A stretch of DNA of 46,227 nt from IMG/VR virus record IMGVR_UViG_3300037587_000803, positions 1 through 46,227 of that record; one strand, given 5' to 3'. This DNA is from a virus. The notes below the pieces were generated by a model. It saw only the letters and a program-made list of their open reading frames with translations. It did not search any database and had not been told where the DNA came from. Positions 32,602-40,670 of this stretch are shown one piece after another. The translations under genes and the position numbers were made by a program. Position 1 is the stretch's first letter. Each line of letters opens with the position of its first letter.

Positions 32602-33877
32602 TGCAGGCGATTATAACACAGGCTCAACGGTATGTATCCCTTTCAACACCTTTACATCTGATGATCCAAGCCTATCTGTCACGGTTACACAGCTTGCAGT
32701 AGGCGATATAGAGATACATAAAGATGGCTATGTGGTTCAGAGGGCAAGCGATAATGGTGTTGCAGTCCAGATTGATTTTGATGGGGTTACTGGTAACCAT
32801 ATCGTCACTATCTATACGGGCGATGATTCCGATGCTGGCTTTTACGAAAATGGCTCTCGTTATCAAGTCCGACTGGAAGGGATAGATGTTGATGGCGCAA
32901 CATTAAACGTCTTTATTGGCACATTTAGCATTGGGTGTACGATATTTAATTCTACTGGGGCAAGCCTGGCAACAAATCCCTGGAGTGCCGCTGTGGAAAG
33001 TGCGTGTGCTCGTGCCTTAGAGTTTATGGTTGGTACTACCGGGGCAAGCCTGACAGCCGTTCCCTGGAATCCTAATTGGGATGCCGAGGTACAGAGTGAA
33101 GTAGAGGATGCGACAGGGGCTACATTGACAGCTATCCTTGGGGATAGCAACGAATTGCAGAGCGATAACATTCCTGGCACTCTTGCCACTATCGCTGGCT
33201 ATATTGATACTGAGATTACGACTATTGGTGCTTCGGTTCAAGCTGGCCTTGATTCTACCGGGACTACTCTGACAGCAATCCCTTGGAACTCAGCCTGGAA
33301 TGCTGCGGCTTTAGGTGTCTCAGTCACAGCCATTTTAGGCGATACCTTCAATAACGCAACAGATTCCTTAGAAGCTATTCGAGATAGAGGGGATTCCGCA
33401 TGGATTACTGGGGCTGGAGGTTCACCTGGAGAAATAACAGGAGCTTGCATAATTGCAATAAAGACTGAAATAGCTACAGGTGCAACTCTTACGGCTATAC
33501 CTTGGAATGCCTCTTGGGACTCAGAGGTACAAAGCGAGGTAGAGGATGCTACAGGTGCTTCGCTCACGGCTATTAAGGCTGTTACCGATGCTCTCACGGT
33601 GGCTGCGGCGACCAAGTTAGCGGCAAGCGCAAACACAATGATTACAGGTACAGTAGGAGCGACTGATTTAACAACCACTACTTGTTCGACAGATATTTCC
33701 CTGACGGATGCCGAACAACTGAACGGGCGAATTATTATATTCGCCCATGATACGACGACGGCGGGATTAAAGTATCAGGCAACGAATATAACGGATTTTG
33801 TGGTTGCCAATGGCGTATTGACATTCACAGCAGTAACAACAGCACCATCAGCGGGCGACACTTTTGTCGTTTTGTGA
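32594..33877 (+). CDS. Repeat-containing fibre protein
   Basis: 427 residues. N-terminal beta domain (STVCIPFNTFTSDDPSLSV; AVGDIEIHKDGYV) like that of many metagenomic phage fibre proteins, then repeated units of the type TGATLTAIPWN-xx-W-[DN] with EVQSEVEDATGA (three or four copies between about residues 145 and 330), then a beta C-terminus. Repeats of this kind form fibrous stalks. Overlaps the previous gene by 8 bases. Confidence 0.65.
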   Translation: MYNAGDYNTGSTVCIPFNTFTSDDPSLSVTVTQLAVGDIEIHKDGYVVQRASDNGVAVQIDFDGVTGNHIVTIYTGDDSDAGFYENGSRYQVRLEGIDVDGATLNVFIGTFSIGCTIFNSTGASLATNPWSAAVESACARALEFMVGTTGASLTAVPWNPNWDAEVQSEVEDATGATLTAILGDSNELQSDNIPGTLATIAGYIDTEITTIGASVQAGLDSTGTTLTAIPWNSAWNAAALGVSVTAILGDTFNNATDSLEAIRDRGDSAWITGAGGSPGEITGACIIAIKTEIATGATLTAIPWNASWDSEVQSEVEDATGASLTAIKAVTDALTVAAATKLAASANTMITGTVGATDLTTTTCSTDISLTDAEQLNGRIIIFAHDTTTAGLKYQATNITDFVVANGVLTFTAVTTAPSAGDTFVVL

Positions 33878-33925
33878 TAAGCGGTTGATATTACACGACA
33901 TGGTAAAGAAAAAGTGAAATGATGT

Positions 33926-34324
33926 ATGCCAATTACGCAGCTAACACCGATAGGAACACCGGGAAGTCCATACTCCTTCTTAGCCAAGACTGCGGCACCT
34001 GTTGGAGAGAAAGGAATAGGACCGTTTACAGAGCTTTCAGTCTCAGCTATTCCGGGAATAATCCATTCATTTTCAGCGAAAACTGCGGCAGTTGTACCTG
34101 GAGTTAAGGGTGCGGGAGAATTTACAGCCCTTTCGGTACTTGGTTTACCTGGACCTATACATAGCTTTTTAGCGAAGGAAGTTGCTGTAGTACCGATTCC
34201 AACAGTAGAGGTGGTAAGCAAAGGTCGAGTCGTAGAATATAAGCAGTTAATGAAATTAAGAAGAGATGACAATGACTTATTGGAAATCATAGTGGCAGCA
34301 CTTACAAGGGGGATATTAAATTGA
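33926..34324 (+). CDS. Small protein of three tandem repeats
   Basis: 132 residues. Residues 9-88 are about three copies of a 34-residue unit ending in PG-xx-HSF-x-AKTAAVVP with F-T-x-LSV inside. The last 40 residues are helical and charged. Likely structural and fibre-associated; weak ribosome site. Confidence 0.5.
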   Translation: MPITQLTPIGTPGSPYSFLAKTAAPVGEKGIGPFTELSVSAIPGIIHSFSAKTAAVVPGVKGAGEFTALSVLGLPGPIHSFLAKEVAVVPIPTVEVVSKGRVVEYKQLMKLRRDDNDLLEIIVAALTRGILN

Positions 34325-34355
34325 ACAATAAAAATCTTCAGGAAGGAGAAAGACC

Positions 34356-34688
34356 ATGCCGGATAAAATGTTTGTAGGCAAAGTTAAAAGCGTTGATGTC
34401 GCTGCAGCCGCTTCTGCCAGCGATCAATTCACGGATGAAGTAAGGATTAAAGACAGGGGAGTTGTCGACATCGAAAATACTGGTGGAGCCTCCCTTGGCA
34501 TGATTGGGACAGTTACATTGCAATACAGAACCGATATGGGAGAGACTTGGATGACTAGGGCTACTTATGCCGTTGGCGCTACCTTTATGGGCCGCCAGGA
34601 GTTTAATGGATTTGGCGATAGGCATAGGGTAGGCATCGAGGTCGCTAACATTTCGAGTGGAACTGCAACATTGCACATCAAGGGCTGA
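34356..34688 (+). CDS. Beta-rich small virion-type protein
   Basis: 110 residues; gaaggagaaagacc site. Strands such as TVTLQYRTDMGETWMTR and RHRVGIEVANISSGTATLHI suggest a beta-sandwich, common for head-fibre or decoration proteins. No family assigned. Confidence 0.55.
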   Translation: MPDKMFVGKVKSVDVAAAASASDQFTDEVRIKDRGVVDIENTGGASLGMIGTVTLQYRTDMGETWMTRATYAVGATFMGRQEFNGFGDRHRVGIEVANISSGTATLHIKG

Positions 34689-34700
34689 TCGGAGGTTGAA

Positions 34701-34916
34701 ATGCCTGATGTCAAAATGGTAGTAAACAAAGAGCGGTGGAAAGAATTCAGTGAAGAGGAGAAAAGCTGGATCACTTACGATACCCTTCAGGACATCAACA
34801 AACGGGTGAAAAAGCTCGAAAACCGGAAGTTTCTGGATGGTGCGAAGAGCTTTGCCGGGGGCCTAATAGGTGGGGCAGCTGCTATTATTGGGATAAAATT
34901 AGGGGGGTTTGATTAA
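34701..34916 (+). CDS. Small membrane-anchored protein
   Basis: 71 residues; cggagg site. Helical charged first half (DTLQDINKRVKKLENRK) and a Gly/Ala membrane segment (FAGGLIGGAAAIIGI) at the C-terminus, a layout shared with XhlA-like phage lysis proteins. Last gene of the rightward unit; its stop overlaps the stop of the convergent gene. Confidence 0.5.
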   Translation: MPDVKMVVNKERWKEFSEEEKSWITYDTLQDINKRVKKLENRKFLDGAKSFAGGLIGGAAAIIGIKLGGFD

Positions 34917-35170
34917 TCTTCCCTAACCCCTACATACCCCCCATTTATCGGTATGATATGACTAAATGGCTCCGTCCGCTCCCACACTTGAGCCTTAAAC
35001 CCTATCATCTCGGTTCTAAGGTCTCGGACTTCTGCCTCAAGTACCTCTATCCTTTGCTCTGATACCTCTATCCTTGCCTCTGACTCTTCCCTACCCCTCA
35101 CAACCTCCTTCACCCCCAGAAGGGCTACGATGAGGGTGAGTAGGACTATGAAGAAGAGGAGGGGTTTCAC
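34913..35170 (-). CDS. Small membrane coiled-coil protein, i-spanin-like
   Basis: 85 residues. N-terminal membrane anchor (LLFFIVLLTLIVALLGV) and a coiled coil (ARIEVSEQRIEVLEAEVRDL). This topology is that of inner-membrane spanins, but the gene belongs to the leftward unit, far from the lysin candidate. Starts one base after the previous gene's stop. Confidence 0.5.
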   Translation of the reverse strand: MKPLLFFIVLLTLIVALLGVKEVVRGREESEARIEVSEQRIEVLEAEVRDLRTEMIGFKAQVWERTEPFSHIIPINGGYVGVRED

Positions 35171-35758
35171 TTAGTTAAATCCAACAATAAACTCACGCAT
35201 TTTGCTTGGTGAAGATAACTGCCCTGCCATAAGCAGCATCATGCCTGACTTAAGAGCACTATGATTGGCTGTTTCTGGGTGCGTGCGCATATCAGAAAGC
35301 ATGGATGACCAAGCCTGACTCGTATCATCCATATCAACATACTTTAAAGCTCGTTGTTTACACCATTCTAGGTGCTCATTGCGTGTCATTGATTTCTCCT
35401 CCCCACCCACATCTCCCTTAGCCTCGGTGGGTTTGGGGGAGAGGTGGCGGACTAATTCTTCAAGGTCATCGGCGCACTTATCCCAGGTAGCTGCCCTGCC
35501 ACATGAATTGGCGGTATTCATAGTCCATTGCCGCTCTGCTTCTGCCCGATACGTCTTTATGAGATTGAGTAGCTTGTCTTTCATCTCTCCTCCTTTGGGG
35601 GGTTTGACAGGAGGCGCACAGGCAACATGGCACCGCCTTCCATAACCTCCGTCATAGTATTCCTGTAAGGCGTGGATTGTGTTATCACATACCTCACAAT
35701 GGTGCATAGAATAACAAACTCTCTTGGGATATTCATAAAACTCTTTCTTTCGTCTCAT
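35171..35758 (-). CDS. Three-module fused small phage protein
   Basis: 195 residues. Module 1 (1-58) has Cys/His zinc-type spacing (HHCEVCD, RRCHVAC). Module 2 starts at Met59 (MKDKLLNLIKTYRAEAERQ) and module 3 at Met124 (MTRNEHLEWCKQRALKYVD through LLMAGQLSSPS). Modules 2 and 3 look like proteins normally encoded separately in phages. Both internal Met codons have their own strong sites (aaaggaggagag before 35584, ggaggagaaatca before 35389), so three overlapping products may be made. Confidence 0.6.
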   Translation of the reverse strand: MRRKKEFYEYPKRVCYSMHHCEVCDNTIHALQEYYDGGYGRRCHVACAPPVKPPKGGEMKDKLLNLIKTYRAEAERQWTMNTANSCGRAATWDKCADDLEELVRHLSPKPTEAKGDVGGEEKSMTRNEHLEWCKQRALKYVDMDDTSQAWSSMLSDMRTHPETANHSALKSGMMLLMAGQLSSPSKMREFIVGFN

Positions 35759-36519
35759 CTCTCCTCCTCACCCGCAGGGGTAGCGGGGGCTGGGGTTGTA
35801 GCCGGAAACTCCTTCCTTTCGATTGGATATTGAGCATTGTCTTTTAGAAATATTGGCACACCGGAGTCTGAACACTGCTCAACGATACTATCAAGCCATT
35901 CTCGTTTAAGGGAAAGGCCACCCACGATTACCCAATCAATAAAGACCCTGCGTACACTATGGCTATTCCCTGATACTGCGTAATCACGCAATTTTAAATC
36001 CACCGGCCCTAACATCGGCTCTATGCTAACAAACCTCTTAGCCGCTGGGATCTGAAGGAGAATAGGGATTCGCTCATCTGCTGTCTGCTGGTTTTCGGCG
36101 GAGACGCCGAGGTAGACATGACTAGGCCAGTTATTATTAACTCCCCAATCGTAGGTTACGCTGTCATAACCTATATTTTCAGGACGTTTAGTAAGGATTA
36201 AATAATCATTTGTGTCATAATATCTAATTTCTTTTAGAATCTCCGTGCGCCATTCAGACCTAACATTATGGTGGAAAAGGTCTCCCATCGAACACACAAA
36301 AACTCTTTTAACACGACCGCCTTTTTTTGCCAGTTTTTCAGCGAAATCCAACCTGTCAGGATGAAATGTCACCCTAAAAGGTTCATCCCTGGGATACCCA
36401 AATCGTCCCTTGAGGCGGGTAGCCATACGCTTTGCATAGCAGTGAGCGCACCCTTCTGATATGGGGGTGCATCCGGTTACGGGATTCCATACCTCATCAC
36501 ACCATTCGATTTTGGTCAT
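35755..36519 (-). CDS. Phage Gp37/Gp68-type (DUF5131) protein
   Basis: 254 residues from the ATG at 36519 (aaggagtaac upstream). C7, C17, C24 and C27 in IEWCDEVWNPVTGC and SEGCAHCYA are the family signature, reminiscent of radical-SAM cluster binding. KRVFVCSMGDLFH, LILTKRP, VYLGVSAENQ and FVSIEPMLGP follow in the usual order. Activity unproven; often near recombination genes. Overlaps recT's end. Confidence 0.85.
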   Translation of the reverse strand: MTKIEWCDEVWNPVTGCTPISEGCAHCYAKRMATRLKGRFGYPRDEPFRVTFHPDRLDFAEKLAKKGGRVKRVFVCSMGDLFHHNVRSEWRTEILKEIRYYDTNDYLILTKRPENIGYDSVTYDWGVNNNWPSHVYLGVSAENQQTADERIPILLQIPAAKRFVSIEPMLGPVDLKLRDYAVSGNSHSVRRVFIDWVIVGGLSLKREWLDSIVEQCSDSGVPIFLKDNAQYPIERKEFPATTPAPATPAGEEER

Positions 36520-36520
36520 G

Positions 36521-37888
36521 TTACTCCTTATCAAACTCAGTCCAGGTGGGGCAGTTTTCCCTATCTTTACAATTTTTCTTACACCACATGACTGTTGGTT
36601 TCTCGTCTTCTTCTCGGTTCAGACACTTCACAAATATCGCTTCACCATCAAGAAATGGCCCTTTTTCCGCACCGTCAACGAGGCGCATGAACTTCTCCTC
36701 GTCCGTCTCATCGGCAGGAGTTTCAGGCTCAAGATTTGCATTTGGGCCTGTGGGTGTTTTGGGCTCCTTGATTTGCTCACCCGGTCCAGGATAAGGCTCA
36801 TCCTTGAACCGCTTTCCCCAACCTATCTGAATCTCATCCTGATTGACCTGGGGATAAGTGGGGATCTCATCTAGGCAAGATGTGACAAACTTCTTGAAAT
36901 TCTTATCCCCGAGGCCCTTATAGAGCTTTCGGATTGCCTCTTCCTTGGTAGGCTTTTCCTTTTTCTCCCATGTCTTGAATTGATGCCAAAAGCCTTCAAG
37001 GTCTTTGGTAGCCTCGGCTTTGATTTCCTCAACAGGCTTGTCAAAATGTTTTGCACAGACCGCGAGAAACTTTTGCAGGGCTTCTAAGTCAATCCCTTGA
37101 GGGATACCAGCATCGAATTGGATGATGAGGTCGGTGAGATCGGTGGATTCTTCAACTGATCTAAGGTTAGGTAATTTCTCAAACATATCGCTTTGAGATA
37201 ATCCAGTCTCTACTCTATGATCTAATTCAACGGCTCTTTCCATTTCAATACTGCAAGGCTGTAATTTGGAATGGTTCTTGATAACGGTTTTTTTAAACAT
37301 CTCATCTTCACTCTTTCCCCATACACTATCCTTTCCCGATTGTTTCCAAGATTTGCTGTAAGTATCCCTGACATGCAGAATATCTACTGTCGGCAGAAAG
37401 AGGAAAGACTGTGTTCCGTTATCGAATGTCCAAACGGTATAGGCCCCTAATTTCTCCCCGCGGTCTCCAAAGAGATAAGGTTTGTGATAGCATTTCTCAT
37501 TGTCCCCGTATTCGATGTCAAACTCATCCTTTGAGTAAACGACATGAGCGGTAACTTTTACGTCACCTGTCCTTCGACCAAGATCAATGAGGCCCCGATA
37601 CATGGGCTGGAACTGCATCTCCTTTCCGTAAGGGATAAGGGCGGCTTTGCCAAGTACAGGGGGAAGACCAAGCTGGGCGCTTTCGATCATAGCACCTAAC
37701 ATGCTCTCCTTTGTGCAATCCTGCAATTTTGGGTTTCTAAGCATAGCTGTCCAGCATGTCCTTAAAAAAGTGTCTGCATTAAGAAATGAGGGCAATGCTG
37801 CCTCAAGTTGTTTGACGACATGAGGTTGATTGATGTAATCCCTTACTGTAATCGCCTTTTTTTGGGTTACTGTTAATTCTTGTGCCAT
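36521..37888 (-). CDS. recT: RecT single-strand annealing protein with Cys-rich extension
   Basis: 455 residues; aacaggagg site. Residues 1-250 are RecT: LRTCWTAMLRNPKLQDCTKE, SMLGAMIESAQLGLPP, AALIPYGKEMQFQPMYRGLI and KTVIKNHSKLQPCS. Anneals complementary strands during phage recombination, working with the exonuclease encoded downstream. It is much longer than E. coli RecT (269 residues): the extra 180 residues include a helical part, a Pro-rich linker and a terminal Cys cluster (FVKCLNRE ... MWCKKNCKDRENCP) that may bind zinc. Confidence 0.88.
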   Translation of the reverse strand: MAQELTVTQKKAITVRDYINQPHVVKQLEAALPSFLNADTFLRTCWTAMLRNPKLQDCTKESMLGAMIESAQLGLPPVLGKAALIPYGKEMQFQPMYRGLIDLGRRTGDVKVTAHVVYSKDEFDIEYGDNEKCYHKPYLFGDRGEKLGAYTVWTFDNGTQSFLFLPTVDILHVRDTYSKSWKQSGKDSVWGKSEDEMFKKTVIKNHSKLQPCSIEMERAVELDHRVETGLSQSDMFEKLPNLRSVEESTDLTDLIIQFDAGIPQGIDLEALQKFLAVCAKHFDKPVEEIKAEATKDLEGFWHQFKTWEKKEKPTKEEAIRKLYKGLGDKNFKKFVTSCLDEIPTYPQVNQDEIQIGWGKRFKDEPYPGPGEQIKEPKTPTGPNANLEPETPADETDEEKFMRLVDGAEKGPFLDGEAIFVKCLNREEDEKPTVMWCKKNCKDRENCPTWTEFDKE

Positions 37889-37935
37889 TTTAAATCCTCC
37901 TGTTTAAAGTTTTTAAAACTCCATCACCTCTTGGC

Positions 37936-38112
37936 TTAATCCTTTGTCGAGTCTCCGGGGTTTAGTGCCTTATTAGACAGAAAATTCCCACATGATTTAG
38001 AATATACTTCGTTATCTACTAGGTATTTGTGGAGCCTACAACAATACATGCCTTGAGGGAATCTCATGCCATACTCACAAACTTCACATTCTTCTATTCC
38101 ATATGTATCCAT
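37936..38112 (-). CDS. Small Cys-rich protein
   Basis: 58 residues, start after gaggataaatc. ECEVCEYGMRFP and MYCCRLHKY give a CxxC...CCxxH zinc-type pattern. Neighbouring genes on the same strand also encode zinc ribbons. Function unknown. Confidence 0.55.
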   Translation of the reverse strand: MDTYGIEECEVCEYGMRFPQGMYCCRLHKYLVDNEVYSKSCGNFLSNKALNPGDSTKD

Positions 38113-38115
38113 GAT

Positions 38116-38322
38116 TTATCCTCTGGCTCGCCATAATTTTTTTTTCTGGGTCCACGTCAAATCCTCATATATGGTGCAATCGGTTCCGCCACATTTAGGA
38201 CAACTGTCAGGAGCCCAACTCCCCCCACCCCTGAATAGGGAGTCAGGAGTCAAGCACTTTGAACAGAATAATCTACCTTTGTTGATGGTGCAGAATTTAT
38301 CTTGGTAGTAGGGTTTAAACAT
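38116..38322 (-). CDS. Zinc-ribbon protein
   Basis: 68 residues. RLFCSKCLTPDS and DSCPKCGGTDC form a four-Cys ribbon; basic C-terminus (WTQKKKLWRARG). Lies between the recombination genes; may bind nucleic acid. Confidence 0.6.
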   Translation of the reverse strand: MFKPYYQDKFCTINKGRLFCSKCLTPDSLFRGGGSWAPDSCPKCGGTDCTIYEDLTWTQKKKLWRARG

Positions 38323-38326
38323 TTTC

Positions 38327-39037
38327 TTATCTATGAACCGCTGATACCTTCTCGTATATCTTGACTCCGGAGATCTCCCTAACTCCCATCTTTACGGCCT
38401 GATTGATGAGTTTCTGGTCAGGCACACAATACTCATGGGGGACTTTTTTCGGGTCTTCGATCTCTCCTACCCACATCTTTCTAAGATGCTGACTGTGGCC
38501 CCCTGCGGTGTGGGTGACAGTTTCAGGCTTTGGAAGTGTAACAGGCATCACAACAGGAGCTTCCACACCGTCTTTTTTTGCCTGTTTATCAAGATCTGCT
38601 TGGAGTTTTGCGTTTGCCTCTTCGATCAATTTCTGTTTTTTCTTTTCAGCAAGCTCTAGTTGATATTGATAATCGCCACCTTTCCGGCTGAACTCCTGGG
38701 CAACTCTCTTGAGGGGATCCGTAAAGAATTTGGCAGCATTATTAACCTTGTTGATAAATTCCCTGTAAGGATTGCCTAACTCTGTCCTCCGGCCTTCGAT
38801 AGCCTTAACAAGTCCTTTGGCTGTCCCTGCACCATCAATAGAGATCTGAAACGTCTCCTGATCAATAACCTTCAATTCCTTGGCCTGCTTTTCAAGCTCG
38901 GCTAGTTTTGGCTTATATTGCTCAAGCTCTTTCTGGATGGGTTCAATTGCTGGGGGACCGCTTTCTATCATTCGTTTTGGAAGATGCCTGACTTTACTCT
39001 TTTTAGCTATTTCCTCTCCTACCTGTGAAAAATCCAT
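38327..39037 (-). CDS. Conserved recombination-cassette coiled-coil protein
   Basis: 236 residues, start after aggaggtatc. Long helical middle (ELEQYKPKLAELEKQAKELK; KKKQKLIEEANAKLQADLDK) and C-terminus RKMWVGEIEDPKKVPHEY ... GVREISGVKIYE. This C-terminal block is common in phage proteins encoded beside RecT and its exonuclease. Precise role unknown. Confidence 0.6.
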   Translation of the reverse strand: MDFSQVGEEIAKKSKVRHLPKRMIESGPPAIEPIQKELEQYKPKLAELEKQAKELKVIDQETFQISIDGAGTAKGLVKAIEGRRTELGNPYREFINKVNNAAKFFTDPLKRVAQEFSRKGGDYQYQLELAEKKKQKLIEEANAKLQADLDKQAKKDGVEAPVVMPVTLPKPETVTHTAGGHSQHLRKMWVGEIEDPKKVPHEYCVPDQKLINQAVKMGVREISGVKIYEKVSAVHR

Positions 39038-39049
39038 GATACCTCCTAT

Positions 39050-39271
39050 TTATATATCCCAAAAAACATATCCCTCTTGCCTATAACAACTTAAAACTTT
39101 TTGCTTTTTTAAATGATCGTAAGGTGGAACAAGGTTGATGTGGATTTTTTTCCTTTGCACAATTTTTGCATTTTTGAGGCTCCAACATTCTTTAATGCTA
39201 AGAGGATTATGCCCATTATAAAAATTCTCATTACATCCAGTACAGTATTTTAATTTCTGCTGTTTTGTCAT
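39050..39271 (-). CDS. Conserved small phage Cys protein
   Basis: 73 residues. YCTGCNENFYNGHNPLSIKE followed by CWSLKNAKIVQRK and a later VLSCYRQEGYV. The C-x-x-C-x(n)-F-Y-N-G-x-N-P-L pattern recurs in small phage proteins; function unknown. Confidence 0.6.
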   Translation of the reverse strand: MTKQQKLKYCTGCNENFYNGHNPLSIKECWSLKNAKIVQRKKIHINLVPPYDHLKKQKVLSCYRQEGYVFWDI

Positions 39272-39284
39272 TTAGCCTTCCTCC

Positions 39285-39818
39285 TCATTTACCGAAATAG
39301 TTATGGGCGTTAAGCAGACCCAGGAATATATTGAAATCCTCTCCACTATTCTCATATCTCACCATCTTCGGGATGCCTCCTTTTGGATCTAATTGCAGGG
39401 AAGCAATCACATCGACCACTTGTTTTTTCACATCCAGGAGCCTCCTGTATGCTGATAGCTGCACTTTCCATTGTTTATAAAGGGTAAGGGGTGTCTTCCA
39501 GTCAATTAAGGTCATATCGAGCGATTTTAGCCTTCCATAGAAATCTAAATGTCCAAGGAACCCATACACTGGATCCACTAATTCCTTTTCACTAAAAATC
39601 ACTTTCTCCACATAAGCATCAAACCAGGTCCGAAAGCTGAGGATATACCCCGCAAGATCCGGCGGGATAGGAGGTATCCACAAACCCTGACAGATAGCAG
39701 CTATAATTCGATGGACTTCCTGGCCCCGAAGAGTAGCCCGAGTAAGGATGTATTCTGGAACCATAGAGAAATCTGTGTAGGGTTGTAAGATTCTCGTTAC
39801 TGAAGGATATTTTTTCAT
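39285..39818 (-). CDS. PD-(D/E)XK (RecB/Cas4-type) exonuclease
   Basis: 177 residues from the Met at 39818; the frame is open further upstream (to 39956) but that part overlaps the HNH gene and looks non-coding. Motifs: RGQEVHRII (H36), GFLGHLDFYG (D92), LIDWKTP (D106, K108) and QLSAY (Q120-Y124). Would resect 5' ends to make substrate for RecT. The ribosome site is poor, so the start is uncertain and translation may be coupled to the HNH gene. Confidence 0.75.
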   Translation of the reverse strand: MKKYPSVTRILQPYTDFSMVPEYILTRATLRGQEVHRIIAAICQGLWIPPIPPDLAGYILSFRTWFDAYVEKVIFSEKELVDPVYGFLGHLDFYGRLKSLDMTLIDWKTPLTLYKQWKVQLSAYRRLLDVKKQVVDVIASLQLDPKGGIPKMVRYENSGEDFNIFLGLLNAHNYFGK

Positions 39819-39858
39819 AGTTTTTTGGGACAGCACGCAACAGGCCGTACCCTCTCCA

Positions 39859-40182
39859 TTACATAAATCTCCCTTTACTGTCTTTTTCTCGATATGGATA
39901 TCGTAATTTAGCATGTAACCTGCTATGTCCCCCATGAGACATACAGGTAATATCATCCGGCCTTTCTGCTCCGTGGCAGAGATCGTTATGGTGTTGGATA
40001 ATAGTATCTTTACTTAGTTTACCGTGTTTACCGTTGTTGCGAGAAGCTATTCTTTGTCTAAGAGTTTTAACTGCTTTACCCATTCTGCGAGCAGATTCAA
40101 TTTGTTTCATAGTTCTCGGAAGTTTACAAGAAACTTCCTGTGCTTTTTTTATACTTTTACGCCAAAAAACTTCAGTAGACAT
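39859..40182 (-). CDS. HNH endonuclease-like protein (minus-strand copy)
   Basis: 107 residues from ATG 40182 (gggagaaata upstream). HNH-type block IIQHHNDLCHGAERPDDIT (61-79) closing with GGHSRLH. One basic KLPRTMKQIESAR unit precedes it. The same block, nearly identical, is found in the protein at 43557-44081, so the genome carries two related HNH genes. This copy directly follows the hairpin-rich non-coding stretch. Free-standing homing-type nuclease is the likely identity. Confidence 0.75.
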   Translation of the reverse strand: MSTEVFWRKSIKKAQEVSCKLPRTMKQIESARRMGKAVKTLRQRIASRNNGKHGKLSKDTIIQHHNDLCHGAERPDDITCMSHGGHSRLHAKLRYPYREKDSKGRFM

Positions 40183-40203
40183 TATTTCTCCCAAAGACAG
40201 CAA

Positions 40204-40670
40204 CCCTAGTCCTTGCTTTTCCAGTAAGCCTTGGCAAAAGGGCCGCTGTCTGTCTAAAGGTTATCTCCACCTTCAGCCTGACCGGGGTGTGTCCAGCCAG
40301 ACTAGAGGCCCCGGGAAAAAGGAGGGAAAGCCCGGGGCGGGGGGTGTTAGGGTAGCTGTGCAGCTATGTTTTAACAGGGGCCAGCTTCGGTTTTAGCCTT
40401 TATATGGATTTAGAATCCATGCCCGGCATACATATCTGTACGGCTGCTTCTGTGGCAGGCCGTCCATCCACGCATAGAGTTAACCAAATCTCTATCGGGT
40501 ATCTAGCCTTTGCCCATAACTACACAGCAAGAATTTCAAAGAACTGTCTTAATCCTCACCCATGTCACATGGTTTAGCCTTTTGCGGCACCTGTGCGTGG
40601 GGTTGGATGTATTCAACCACTCTCCGCTGAGAGAGTTTTCACCTTCTCAGGGTAGAGATGGGAGAAGTCA
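40204..40670 (-). ncRNA. Large hairpin-rich non-coding region, candidate structured RNA
   Basis: About 470 bases with no convincing ORF, between an HNH gene and a small Cys protein gene. Read by eye, ten stems follow one another, for example 40278-40285/40293-40300, GCCCCGGG 40308-40315/40331-40338, TAGCTG 40353-40358/40361-40366, ATGGATT 40404-40410/40414-40420, ACGGCTGC 40440-40447/40455-40463, ATAGAG 40474-40479/40490-40495, CCATG 40560-40564/40568-40572, GGTTG 40601-40605/40614-40618, ACTCTC 40619-40624/40631-40636 and CTTCTC 40643-40648/40662-40667. Stem 40278-40300 keeps pairing on minus through two G-U pairs that are A-C mismatches on plus, favouring minus-strand RNA. TAGCCTTT occurs three times (40394, 40504, 40575). 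Confidence 0.55.

Noticed and set aside
40034-40396. 120-codon plus-strand ORF opposite the HNH gene
   Set aside because: Antisense shadow of the HNH gene and structured region; the minus strand has the HNH motifs.
40204-40670. Group I or group II intron
   Set aside because: TAGTC/GACTA words occur but in the wrong order for group I P7 on either strand, and no domain-V-like GAAA hairpin was seen; no split gene was found around it.
40204-40670. tRNA, tmRNA or RNase P RNA
   Set aside because: No T-arm GGTTCRA-type sequence, tag-like frame or RNase P core words.
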